This document shows positions 8,516 through 16,662 of a DNA stretch of 41,937 nucleotides, piece by piece (position 1 is the first letter of the stretch; each line of letters begins with the position of its first letter). A model generated the notes under the pieces. That model was not told where the DNA came from, did no database searches, and worked only from the letters and a program-made list of their open reading frames with translations. The position numbers and the translations under genes are program-made. The DNA is from Polyangiaceae bacterium (lineage in GTDB: Bacteria > Myxococcota_A > Polyangia > Polyangiales > Polyangiaceae), in assembly GCA_009781005.1 (NCBI GenBank), contig WQYX01000032.1:1-41937 (forward strand), read 5' to 3'.

Positions 8516-8559
8516 CGCGAGCTCCGAGCCTCGCGATGCAGGCGAAGTCGGAGCTCGCG
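8516..8559 (-). terminator. 3' hairpin of delta-60 gene, right copy
   Basis: A 12-bp stem (CGCGAGCTCCGA with TCGGAGCTCGCG) with an inner stem (GCCT/AGGC and GC/GC), 11 nt from the delta-60 stop. Against the left copy it shows a compensated change in the outer stem and a T-A versus T-G change in the inner stem. No T-run follows it. Confidence 0.55.
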
Positions 8560-8570
8560 GGCTTGCGCGG

Positions 8571-10204
8571 TTAGTTCCAGATGCGCGAGAGCACTATAAC
8601 GCGTTGGAGCGTCGCAGTGCCGGGCGTCGCCCCTGATGCAATAATGATCCGCCCGTCCTTCTGTACACGTGCAGTGCATATCGCAGGATACAAAGAAAAG
8701 CCTATCGGAAGAGGGATGGTCGCAGTCCCGTTGGTTCCGAATGACGTATCAAGCACGCCAACGGTTGTAAAACGCGAAACGGACACGAGTGACCATGTGG
8801 CGCTTGTCACAAGGAGGCGGTTTTGATCGTCAAGGGAGATGTCTGGAAACCACGGGCTATTAACCGACAATGTGCCGTGGACGCCAAACGTCGTATCGAT
8901 GTCTCCTAATACGGTAAAGGAGGTAATCGAATAAAGCTCGTTGGAGGCGCTGTCTTTGAGCGTTGAGATGAGTCGACCATTCGGAACGAGCTGCAAGTCT
9001 CGTGGTGTTATTAGTGACGCTGCCGGATTTGGGAATAACGCTCGCCCGGGCGTTCCCGCTTTTCCAAAGAATGTGTCGTAGGCGCCTTTGGCGGTGAGCT
9101 GCAAGATGGCGTAGCCGCTCTCGCCGGTTGCGGAATTGCCATAGGTTCCGATGATCGCAATTCTACCGTCCGGTCGCACGGCGATCTCCGTGCTCGTGAA
9201 TGAGTCCATGCCCGAGAGGAGCCCCGCGGTCATAACACCTTGCTTGCCGAACGCTGTATCGGCTTCGCCGGTGTTCGTAAGTTTCGTGATTCCAATCATG
9301 TTGGCACCCACGGCGTTCGTAGCACTGAAAACCATGAAGGCGCCGCCGTCCGATGCAGATGTCATTGCCGGAATGGAAACGACCGTTATTCCACTTGGGG
9401 GATTGATGGGAGTGAATGAGCCATCCGTTGCTCCGTTGGCAGGGATCACGATGTATTGACCAGCGGATCCGATGACGATGCCGCCACTTGGAAGAAGTTC
9501 TACAGGGTTCAGCAATTTCTGAAACGAGACGGCCCCATTGTTGCCGTACGTCGTATCAAGCAAACCCTCTGGGTCGAGTTGCCTAACGCGGGTGCCACTG
9601 TTGCCCACTCCTATAATAGGGCTACCTACCACAAAGATTCGATCGTCGTTCGACACGAAAACATCGAACGGACTCGCCGGCACTCCAAATACGTCGACGA
9701 ATTGGCCACCCGTCGCGAACGTCGTATCTAAGCTCCCCGATGGACCGCGCACGAAGAGGGGTAAATCCGCTCTTGCATAGGCCGTGGCGTCGAGTGCATG
9801 CCCTTCAATCCATGTGTTGTCCAAGGCTCCTTGGGGTACATCCTGTGAAACAGTGATTTGTAGATCTCCGGAGTCTACGCCTCGGACAATGGTCAGCGGA
9901 TTGGCAGCCACCCCTGTTGGTGCTTCCTTGAGGGCCACGGAGATATCACTCTTTTTTGGTCCGCTGCGTGTGAGAGTGATGGAAATGGTGGTGGTTGTTC
10001 CTTGAACCAGGCGCGGAATCGTCCCGAGGTTGAAGGAGAATACCTCATCTGGGTTCGGCGGGGTTACGTATACGACTCCCGAGTCCCTCCGTCCGATTCC
10101 GCCTCGGTGAATTTGGCACAGCCGGCGCCAGCAGCAAAGATGGCGGAATAGCAGCACCCGGCAGCAAGCAAGGTGAAGAGAACAGATTTATGAACGCGAC
10201 GCAT
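8571..10204 (-). pseudogene. Delta-60 repeat lipoprotein, frameshifted
   Basis: This is the paralogue of 694-2337. The true start is the ATG at 10204, preceded by GGAGG. It encodes the same signal peptide and lipobox (FAAGAGC) and then runs into a stop after about 45 codons. The mature part (PPNPDEVFSFNLGTIPRLVQ onward, about 500 codons with six delta-60 repeats such as LDTTYGNNG, IDTTFGVHG and LDTSFGTNG) is open but in another frame. The shift lies near 10080-10095, where this copy differs by a net 2 bp from the left copy. The ATG at 10157 in the open frame only reads the signal region out of frame and would not give a secreted protein. A sequencing error or programmed frameshift cannot be excluded. 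Confidence 0.75.
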
Positions 10205-10224
10205 TTTGAGCCTCCAGGGCAACA

Positions 10225-10255
10225 CCCCCCTTTTTCGGTCTGATGGCTCCGGGGG
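10225..10255 (-). promoter_or_regulatory. Leader hairpin upstream of delta-60 gene, right copy
   Basis: A CCCCCGG/CCG..GGGGG hairpin between promoter and ribosome binding site, matching the position of the 2374-2403 hairpin with a different loop. Confidence 0.35.
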
Positions 10256-10269
10256 TTACTTCAATTTTG

Positions 10270-10299
10270 ATCTTAAACTGTAATGGCGCGGCTTGTCGA
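10270..10299 (-). promoter_or_regulatory. Probable promoter of delta-60 gene, right copy
   Basis: Minus strand TCGACA, 18-bp spacer, TAAGAT; identical -35 and spacing to the left copy. Similarity between the duplicated blocks ends a few bases further upstream. Confidence 0.45.
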
Positions 10300-10306
10300 G
10301 ACACTC

Positions 10307-10844
10307 ACCACCGCCTCTGCGTACTCTCCGAGGTATGCTCTTATGGGTTTTTGGCCTACTGCATACCAATCTGTCGTACGATTTTGGAGTGGTCCAGACC
10401 CGACGATCATGATCGGCATCATAGATCGTAGGTCTGGTGCGAAGAACCTCCCGTTATGTCAATTGCAGGCCTCCTATGACTGCGAGCGACCAACTTCTCA
10501 CGACCGGCAGCGAGCTTGACCTCCAGATCAGCGCCCTCCGTTTTCCGAACCAGTCGCCCCGTGCATCATGCACGCAGGAAGGCGCGCCTGATAAGCACGG
10601 GGCCGGCGCGTTCGAGCTAGCGGACACGCACTGGAATACTGGAATAACCAACGGACTCGTCAGCGATACGAGAATTGTACACAGCATATCTGGAGTCAAA
10701 TTGAAGCGAAACTAGAAATTCAATTAATTCTGTGATTCGCCCTTGACTCTGTTGAGATGGCGCATCAAGGTAGTTTCCGCCGTCCATGCCACCGTGCCTG
10801 GAACCTCTTAATCCAACGTGTCTATCATCGAGTGGAGATGAACC
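10307..10844. other. Intergenic stretch without a recognisable gene
   Basis: About 540 bp between the delta-60 relic and the GH16 gene. Short open frames exist on both strands but have no ribosome binding sites, motifs or consistent codon bias. It presumably holds the GH16 promoter; I could not pick a convincing -35/-10 pair. Confidence 0.5.
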
Positions 10845-12281
10845 ATGAACACGACTTGTCATGAATTTCTTCGAGATACATTACGAATCACTGGGTTGGC
10901 ATTTCCGTTGATCTTGCTGACCGCAACCGCTGCTCCCGCTTGCTCGGGATCGGACGCGTCTTCGGATGAAGAGGAGCCGTCTTCGGCGGAGAGTATGAGC
11001 CAGACGGGGACTCCCAATTGTTCCGCACTGATCTCCAGCCCCGTTTATCAAGTTATCAATCCAGCCACCAAAGCGAATTTGCTTACATCTTCGCAGAGTG
11101 AGGCAAGCAAAGCGGCTGCCTCGGGATTTACACAAAATCAGGGCACGCCGTTCTATGCGTCCATGGCGAGCGCGACTGGGCTCGTGGGCGCGCATCGGAT
11201 GTTCAACGCCAAAAGCAACGACTCTTTTTGGACAATCAGTTCGAACGAAATCGCGTCTGCTGTCACGAATTACGGTTATGTCGATCAGGGCATCGGCTTT
11301 TACGTATCCGCCACAACGGCGAGCTGTGCGCAGCCCGTCTATCGTTTCGTATCCGGGGCAATGCACCGTTTTGCGGTAAGTCAAACGGATCAGGCTGCTC
11401 TTACGGCCGGCGGATGGAAGGCCGAAGGGATCATGTTTTATGGGGGGATCCCCCCGGTCGCCAACCCGCCCGCGCAAGATGCAGGAACGACCAACCCGCC
11501 CGCGCAAGATGCAGGAGTGGACAATTCATCCCCTCCAACGATTCCAGGTTACACACTGGTGTTCAACGACGAATTCAACGGGACGAGCATCGACCGAAAT
11601 AATTGGGAGATCAACAACGGCTTCAACTACGCGAACGACGAGCTTGAATGTTATACGAATAGAGCGCAAAATGCTTATATCGAGAACGGCAGCCTAGTCA
11701 TCCAGGGGCTCAAAGAGAACTATCAATGCGCCAATGCCTTAAATGGCAGTTACGCGGCCCAGTACACCTCTGCCAAGTTGGATACGAAGGGCAAGCACAG
11801 CTTCTTGTATGGCAAGATTCAGATGCGCGCGAAGCTGCCGTACGGCAAAGGCATGTGGCCCGCGTTCTGGACACTGGGATCCAATATTGATCAAGTAAAT
11901 TGGCCTTCGTGCGGCGAGATTGACATCCTGGAGCTGATTGGTGGAGGCAAGAATGATTCGATTGCGACCTCCAACGTCCACTACCCGGTCAATGGCGGCA
12001 GCAATCCCGTCGCGGGGAGCCAATACTCTATCTCGCCCCAGACGTTCGCGAACGACTACCACATTTTTGCCGCGGATTGGGACGCGAATCAAATTCAATT
12101 TTCGGTCGATGGAAACATATATTATACCGTAAACATCAAAGGAGTGACCTGGCTACATAACCCTCAGTACCTCTTGTTGAATCTCGCCATCGGCGGAACT
12201 TGGCCTGGTAACCCCGACGCAACCACCGTCTTCCCACAAAAATATTACATTGATTGGGTGCGCGTGTACCAGGCGCAATAG
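10845..12281 (+). CDS. GH16 family beta-glucanase lipoprotein
   Basis: The protein has 478 residues; ATG 10845 is preceded by GGAGA. It begins with a signal peptide and lipobox (Ala-Pro-Ala-Cys, about residue 33) and an acidic linker. Residues about 60-205 are a domain resembling DUF5648 (PVYRFVSGAMHRFAVSQTD and the terminal EGIMFYGG), often attached to secreted hydrolases. An Asn-Pro-Pro-Ala-Gln-Asp-Ala-Gly linker is duplicated. Residues about 230-478 are a glycoside hydrolase family 16 domain. Its signature WPSCGEIDILE places the predicted nucleophile at Glu358 and the acid/base at Glu363. GH16 enzymes cut beta-1,3 or beta-1,3-1,4 glucans and related polymers; exact substrate is not readable. 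It fits extracellular polymer digestion from the cell surface. Confidence 0.9.
   Translation: MNTTCHEFLRDTLRITGLAFPLILLTATAAPACSGSDASSDEEEPSSAESMSQTGTPNCSALISSPVYQVINPATKANLLTSSQSEASKAAASGFTQNQGTPFYASMASATGLVGAHRMFNAKSNDSFWTISSNEIASAVTNYGYVDQGIGFYVSATTASCAQPVYRFVSGAMHRFAVSQTDQAALTAGGWKAEGIMFYGGIPPVANPPAQDAGTTNPPAQDAGVDNSSPPTIPGYTLVFNDEFNGTSIDRNNWEINNGFNYANDELECYTNRAQNAYIENGSLVIQGLKENYQCANALNGSYAAQYTSAKLDTKGKHSFLYGKIQMRAKLPYGKGMWPAFWTLGSNIDQVNWPSCGEIDILELIGGGKNDSIATSNVHYPVNGGSNPVAGSQYSISPQTFANDYHIFAADWDANQIQFSVDGNIYYTVNIKGVTWLHNPQYLLLNLAIGGTWPGNPDATTVFPQKYYIDWVRVYQAQ
11461..11516 (+). repeat. 30-bp tandem duplication in the GH16 linker
   Basis: Two near-identical 26-bp units beginning CCAACCCGCCCGCG are offset by exactly 30 bp, doubling a ten-residue linker between the N-terminal domain and the catalytic domain while keeping the frame. 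Confidence 0.85.
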
Positions 12282-12435
12282 CAGGCCCATGCGTGCACGT
12301 TCAATTCGGCGCGATGCACAAGCGAGACGCGCGGACGAGTCATAGACCGCTTTCAAGTTGACGCGAGGTTTCGAACCCCTCGAAGGTTGTTCCCGTCGTC
12401 TTTTCGCCGATTTCCATCGCATCGCTTCGTTGACC

Positions 12436-13147
12436 GAGTAGGCGTCCCCGTCACCGGGGGCGCCTCTCACAGAACCGGACAAGTGCTGTTCAATCCGGTT
12501 TTTCGGGACGGCGAGTTGTGACCCCCTGCCGCCGGTCGGTTGACGACCACGTGCTATCCCAAGGGCAGCGTGAGCTGCCTCGGGACGACCATGGGCTCGT
12601 AGTTCGAGCGCCACCTTTCCTTTAGCGAGACCAGTCCGCGCTCCGCGAAGTACGCGTTGCGCATAGCTCGGTCCACTGGTGAGTGTGGCTCAGCGCTCAG
12701 ATGCACTTGCGCCCATCGTAGACGCTGCTCCACACGGTTTCTCCTCGCACCCCGAGCTCCATCAGCTTCCGAGCCATCACCAGCTTGCGTTTCCAGTCGG
12801 CGAACCCTCGATTCGCTCGCAACGGCTGTCGAACACGCTCTAAGCGCGCGCAACCGTCGCCGGATATGCGCGTCCAGGTTGCCAAGCATCCTTTCGATTC
12901 CCGTCGTGCAGATACCGAAGAGACCTACCCAATCGAGCAGATACACATTCAACTGCTTGATGCAGTTCTCAAGCGATCGGCCCCAGTTGCGTGGCGTCAA
13001 CTCCCGGATTCGTGTGTCGATGCGTTCTTTCGACCGCCTCGACAACAGGCTTACAACTTTTTCGTCTCTTCCCCCTCCTTCGCTTCGACCACCAGTTCCC
13101 TTCGCTTCCACCAGACGGTTCATACAAGGCAAGCATGGCGAAGCCAT
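12436..13147 (-). pseudogene. Decayed group II intron with maturase C-terminus
   Basis: The minus strand encodes the C-terminal part of a group II intron reverse transcriptase/maturase: RIRELTPRNWGRSLENCIKQ, LDAHIRRRLRA, then RNAYFAERGLVSLKERW and the ending VVPRQLTLPLG. Between them the frame switches (DWKRKLVMARKLMELG and VYDGRKCI are in another frame). A foreign 33-bp repeat interrupts it at 12811-12843. Polymerase motifs are absent. Downstream of the stop, 12471-12503 resembles a degenerate domain V (ACCGGA/TCCGGT), and 12441-12464 a domain VI-like hairpin ending near TACTC. This is a 5'-truncated, frameshifted relic. Confidence 0.75.
12811..12843 (-). repeat. Fragment of a dispersed repeat inserted in the maturase relic
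   Basis: ATTCGCTCGCAACGGCTG followed by TCGAACACGCTCTAA matches the right end of the inverted-repeat element at 38437-38580 (ATTCGCTCGCGACGGCTG, then GAAAACATGCTCT). It sits exactly where the maturase reading frame breaks. Confidence 0.5.
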
Positions 13148-13246
13148 GCTGGATGGGGCACCAACCGACCGCAGTCGCCGGCGCCTTCGGCGCTGTCGGC
13201 CCGCCTGCGGCGGGTCCTCAGGGCAGGCCCCACCGATGAGATCGCG

Positions 13247-14161
13247 TCAAATCGAAAGCGCTCTCGCTGCTTCCTGCATCGTGACGAAAGTATATCCCGC
13301 GCGGTGCCAGACATCGATGGCCGCGAGGATGGATTCGGCCTTGCGCGCAATCGGAATGCGGACGTCGGGCTGGTGCGGTTTGAGCGCCTCGAGACCATCC
13401 CCTGCATCGAGCAGGTCAATGCCATGGAGTTCCAGGTTGACGAGCGGCTCGCCCACGCACATCCGCGCAAGCAGGCTCGCACGGGAAGGGCCTGCAAGCG
13501 TGACGCTCGTGCCGATCAGGGGCAATCGCAATCCGCGCGTTACCTGAATAGGAATTTCGAGGATCCCTTGTCCGCGTTGATAATAGGGACGGCCCACGCG
13601 ATAAGGTCTCGTCGGCGCAAGAAGAACTTTTGGCGTATCAACAATCGATCTGCTTTCGCGACCGCGTGCCGAAATAGCCGCAATTGCCAAAGTCTTCGCA
13701 GTCCAATACGCCGGACACGGGAACACGGACGCGTCGTAGCTCACGCCGAGCTCGGTCAAGACGTCGAAGACTTCGTCGGTGATGGTGTAGCCGGGCGCGC
13801 GAAAACCGACCGGGCGCGCGCTCGTCGCATTCTCAATGACGCACGCACCTTCCTCGATTTGCCGGAGGATCTCCGCACGCCCGAGGCGAACGAGATCATA
13901 ACGATGATCGAGCGAGTGATTCGCGATCTCGTGTCCGGCGCGCGCAGCCGCGATAAGCCCTTCGGAGGCTTCGCGCCGGGCAAGATCTTTTCCAATCGCG
14001 AAAAGCGTTAGCGGAAATGATCCTGCATTCGCGAGATCGCGGAGTCGCCCGAGCGCAACGTCATAAACGAGCGTTGCAGCTCGAGCATCCGGCGTAAGCC
14101 CGTGAATCTCGAAGTAATTCGGAATCTCGTCGAGGTCGACACTGATCGATGCGAGCCGCAT
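13247..14161 (-). CDS. Polysaccharide deacetylase (NodB-like, carbohydrate esterase 4)
   Basis: The protein has 304 residues and no signal peptide. The NodB fold is supported by SVDLDE near the N-terminus (Asp9/Asp11 as catalytic base and metal ligand), the metal-binding HSLDH (His82 and His86) and RAPGY (121-125). Such enzymes remove N-acetyl groups from cell-wall or exopolysaccharide glycans. Absence of a signal peptide points to a cytoplasmic lipid-linked or nucleotide-linked substrate, or to the PuuE-like branch. It lies 24 bp after tsf on the same strand and is probably cotranscribed with rpsB-tsf, an unusual place. Its last codons and TGA (Ala-Leu-Ser-Ile-stop) fall inside the right end of a dispersed repeat, so the C-terminus may have been altered by insertion. 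Confidence 0.85.
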   Translation of the reverse strand: MRLASISVDLDEIPNYFEIHGLTPDARAATLVYDVALGRLRDLANAGSFPLTLFAIGKDLARREASEGLIAAARAGHEIANHSLDHRYDLVRLGRAEILRQIEEGACVIENATSARPVGFRAPGYTITDEVFDVLTELGVSYDASVFPCPAYWTAKTLAIAAISARGRESRSIVDTPKVLLAPTRPYRVGRPYYQRGQGILEIPIQVTRGLRLPLIGTSVTLAGPSRASLLARMCVGEPLVNLELHGIDLLDAGDGLEALKPHQPDVRIPIARKAESILAAIDVWHRAGYTFVTMQEAARALSI

Positions 14162-14185
14162 CCCCCGATCCTCCGAATCCTCCGA

Positions 14186-15211
14186 TCAGGTGCTGCCGAT
14201 TGTTTTTGCGACTTCCGCGGCGAGATCTTCGGCTTTCTTCTCAATGCCTTCGCCGAGTCCGAAACGAACGAACGCATTCAGTTTGACTTCGCCACCGAGT
14301 TTTTTACCGAGTTCCTGACGAACCTTGTCCACCGAGCCAGCGCCCGGCTCCCAGACATTGTCCTGACCGAGGAGCGTGGTCTCCGTGTACCACTTCGTGA
14401 TTTTGCCATCGATGATCTTCGGCCACATCGCCTCAGGCGGACCCTTGCGCGACTCTGCGGCCTTGAGCTCCTTGGCGAGCTCTGCGGGCGAGAGATCCGT
14501 TGCAGCCTTGAGCACCGCGATGCGAGCGTTCGCGGCGTCGACTTCTTCCTTCATCTGCGCAAAGTAGATTTCTTTTTGCTTGTCGATTTGCGCCTTCGAG
14601 AGCTGGCTCTTGTCGATGACGAGCGGGTTCATCGCCGCGATTTGCATCGCGGCGTTCTCCACGAAACCCTTGAAGTCCGCATGCTGGGCGTCCGCGGGCG
14701 CTTCGGCCGCGAGCAGCACGGCGAGCTTGCCGCCCATGTGAACGTAGTCTTTGACAATACCCCTGCTTGCTTCGAGACGGTCCCAGCGGCGCACGACGAT
14801 GTTTTCACCGATGCGGCCAACGAGCTCCTGGCGAACGAGATCGACGGTCTTGCTGGTGCCGGGGTACGTCTCTGCGCCGATATCAGCGCCCTTCGCGAGG
14901 TTCTGCGCGACGGAGAGAACGTTCTTGACGAATGACTTGAAGTCGTCGCCGCGTGCAACGAAGTCCGTTTGGCAATTGACTTCGACGATGACGCCTTTCT
15001 TGCCGTCGGCGCTAACCCACGTGGCAACTTCGCCTTCGGTCGCAACTTTACCGGCGCGCGACGCAGCCTTGACAATGCCCTTTTTGAGAATGACTTCTAC
15101 GGCTTTGTCGAGATCGCCTTCGGCTTCCACGAGGGCGTTCTTGCAGTCGGACATTCCGGCCGACGTGCGTTCGCGCAGTTCTTTGATGAGTGCGGGTGTG
15201 ATCGCAGCCAT
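14186..15211 (-). CDS. tsf: Elongation factor Ts
   Basis: EF-Ts is the guanine nucleotide exchange factor that recycles EF-Tu-GDP during translation. The N-terminal UBA-like domain is clear (ITPALIKELRERTSAGMSDC), followed by KNALVEAEGDLDKAVEVIL. The core begins at VEVNCQTDFVARGDDF, a family signature. At 341 residues it is longer than the roughly 280-300 usual in proteobacteria, the extra length lying in the second core subdomain and C-terminus. It starts 12 bp after rpsB, the near-universal rpsB-tsf order. Confidence 0.97.
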   Translation of the reverse strand: MAAITPALIKELRERTSAGMSDCKNALVEAEGDLDKAVEVILKKGIVKAASRAGKVATEGEVATWVSADGKKGVIVEVNCQTDFVARGDDFKSFVKNVLSVAQNLAKGADIGAETYPGTSKTVDLVRQELVGRIGENIVVRRWDRLEASRGIVKDYVHMGGKLAVLLAAEAPADAQHADFKGFVENAAMQIAAMNPLVIDKSQLSKAQIDKQKEIYFAQMKEEVDAANARIAVLKAATDLSPAELAKELKAAESRKGPPEAMWPKIIDGKITKWYTETTLLGQDNVWEPGAGSVDKVRQELGKKLGGEVKLNAFVRFGLGEGIEKKAEDLAAEVAKTIGST

Positions 15212-15223
15212 GATGATTCCTTT

Positions 15224-16066
15224 TTATTCCGAGGCGCCCTTGTCGCTGCTCTCGCCGTGCCCTTCGCTCGAGCGGGGGCCGCGGCCGCGCGCGTACGTAA
15301 CGTCGGCCGCAGGGCCACGGTGTACGTCCTCGCGCGGCGCGTGATCCTTGCGGCGCTGCATGCCTTCGATAACGGCGTCCGCCACGCGCTGCGTGATGAG
15401 TTTGATGGATCGAATGGCGTCGTCATTCCCGGGGATCACGAAGTCGATGAGATCCGGATCGCAGTTGGTATCCGTAATCGCGATGATCGGGATTTGGAGC
15501 TTCTTCGCTTCGCTCACCGCAATGGTCTCCATGGCGGGATCGATGATGAAGACGGCCGCCGGGAGCGAGCCCATGTTCTTCAGTCCGCCAACGTATTTCT
15601 CGAAGCGCTCACGCTCCTTCTCGAGACGCGAAACTTCCTTCTTCGGAAGCTGCAAGTAGGTGCCGTCTTCCTTCATGCGCTCGAGTTGGCGCATGCGATC
15701 GAGGCCTTGCTTGATGGTGCGGAAGTTGGTGAGCGTGCCGCCGAGCCATCGATTGACGACGTAGAAGGAGCCCGAACGCACGGCCTCCTCCTGCACGATC
15801 TCCTGCGCTTGGCGCTTGGTGCCCACCATGAGGAGCTGACCGCCGCGACCTACGGTGTCCGTGATGAAGTTGAACGCGCGCTGAAAAAGGCGCGCCGTTT
15901 GATCGAGGTCGATGATGTGGATGCCGTTGCGCGAGCCGTAGATGTACGTGCGCATCTTCGGATTCCAGCGCTTGGTCTGGTGGCCGAAGTGCACGCCCGC
16001 GTCGAGCAGCGAGCGAAGCGGCAACGGGAAATCGTTCTTGAGCTGCGGAACTTCGGATTGAGCCAT
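15224..16066 (-). CDS. rpsB: 30S ribosomal protein S2
   Basis: S2 binds the small subunit near S1 and the head-body junction. The family signature [19 protein letters not shown] is near the N-terminus, and [15 protein letters not shown] and [13 protein letters not shown] follow. At 280 residues it exceeds the ~240 of E. coli through a charged, low-complexity C-terminal tail (about residues 240-280). First gene of the rpsB-tsf-deacetylase unit; expression is expected to be growth-linked and possibly controlled by S2 binding to its leader. Confidence 0.97.
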   Translation of the reverse strand: MAQSEVPQLKNDFPLPLRSLLDAGVHFGHQTKRWNPKMRTYIYGSRNGIHIIDLDQTARLFQRAFNFITDTVGRGGQLLMVGTKRQAQEIVQEEAVRSGSFYVVNRWLGGTLTNFRTIKQGLDRMRQLERMKEDGTYLQLPKKEVSRLEKERERFEKYVGGLKNMGSLPAAVFIIDPAMETIAVSEAKKLQIPIIAITDTNCDPDLIDFVIPGNDDAIRSIKLITQRVADAVIEGMQRRKDHAPREDVHRGPAADVTYARGRGPRSSEGHGESSDKGASE

Positions 16067-16201
16067 GATCGCGCTTCCTTTCGGTTGGACCTCCGCTCCC
16101 CACCGCGGCCAGCGAGCTCTCCGAAGGATTCATCCGCTTCGGCGGAGCACGCACCGGACCGACGGGTTGCGCCGGGGAACGTGTGGATTTTACAACTAAT
16201 A
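16067..16201 (-). promoter_or_regulatory. rpsB leader and probable promoter
   Basis: The 135-bp leader contains a hairpin formed by CTCCG..CGGAG around 16110-16150, compatible with an S2 autoregulatory structure, though I cannot match a known consensus. A -10-like TAAAAT (minus strand, 16187-16192) lies next to the repeat element starting at 16202. No good -35 at 17 bp is seen, so any -35 would fall at the repeat boundary. Confidence 0.3.
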
Positions 16202-16320
16202 CCGCTTTCAAGTTGACGCGAGGTCGAGGCGGGGCCGAGCAGCGGACCGGAACAGCCTGCTTTGGCTTTGAGGACCGCAGCGCAGGCCCCAACGATGAGA
16301 TCGCGTCAAATCGAAAGCGG
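16202..16320. mobile_element. Short inverted-repeat (MITE-like) element
   Basis: This 119-bp element is bounded by imperfect inverted repeats (CCGCTTTCAAGTTGACGCGA at the left, reverse complement of CCGCTTTCGATTTGACGCGA at the right). It has no coding capacity. The right 50 bp is nearly identical to 19823-19872 and similar to 13213-13260. It lies between rpsB and the lipoprotein gene. Confidence 0.6.
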
Positions 16321-16440
16321 CCATCGTGCAAAGAGGGCACCATGCCCTGTTTGCCTGAAGGGAGCAGCATCCTAGTCGCGCGCCGCTCCACGTCAACCTC
16401 TTCGATGCTATAGAAGCGGCCCTGTTTGGAGGGTTGGTCG

Positions 16441-16653
16441 ATGCGCCTTGCACCGTTCGCGTTCTTGGTTCTCGTGCTCGCGGCGTGCGGGCCGACGAAG
16501 ATGCCGCAAGGGCCCGCGCCCGAGTTCGAAGATCCTCCCGCGCCTTCGTGGTACGACGCCGGCGCTTCTTCGTCGGGCTCGGCAAGCTCGCCGAGCTCGG
16601 CGAGTGTGCCCGCGGACGCGTCCACAGATGCATCCGCTGAAGCGGGCAAGTAG
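16441..16653 (+). CDS. Small lipoprotein
   Basis: This 70-residue protein starts at ATG 16441 with GGAGGG about 10 bases upstream. The signal peptide ends in a lipobox (Leu-Ala-Ala-Cys, about residue 16), followed by a short Pro/Glu stretch and a Ser/Ala/Asp-rich low-complexity tail with no domain. It lies 9 bp before gatC and probably shares its transcript. Function unknown. Confidence 0.7.
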   Translation: MRLAPFAFLVLVLAACGPTKMPQGPAPEFEDPPAPSWYDAGASSSGSASSPSSASVPADASTDASAEAGK

Positions 16654-16662
16654 AACACCGCC

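Larger units (their letters stand above)
7918..10306. repeat. Right copy of duplicated toxin-antitoxin/delta-60 module
   Basis: Aligns with 180-2456 in the same orientation and gene order. Here the toxin-antitoxin pair is intact and the delta-60 gene carries a frameshift behind its signal peptide. The 5.5 kb between the copies, holding the Cys-rich pair and the SMP-30-like gene, is single copy. Confidence 0.85.
12348..13260. mobile_element. Long inverted-repeat-bounded element holding a group II intron relic
   Basis: The left end CCGCTTTCAAGTTGACGCGA and the right end (reverse complement CGCTTTCGATTTGACGCGA) are the same imperfect inverted repeats that bound the 119-bp element at 16202-16320, in the same left-right geometry. 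The inside (about 870 bp) carries the group II intron remnant and GC-rich palindromes. No transposase is present, so mobility would need help from elsewhere. The right end overlaps the stop codon of the deacetylase gene. Confidence 0.5.

Noticed and set aside
10157-10204. Alternative start at 10157 giving a complete second delta-60 protein
   Set aside because: That start reads the signal-peptide region out of frame; no secretion signal would result, and the left copy shows the intended frame.
12785-14011. 408-codon plus-strand frame over the intron relic and deacetylase
   Set aside because: Antisense to the deacetylase with its clear metal-binding motifs; product has no recognisable domain.
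14969-16216. 415-codon plus-strand frame over tsf and rpsB
   Set aside because: Antisense to two certain ribosomal/translation genes.
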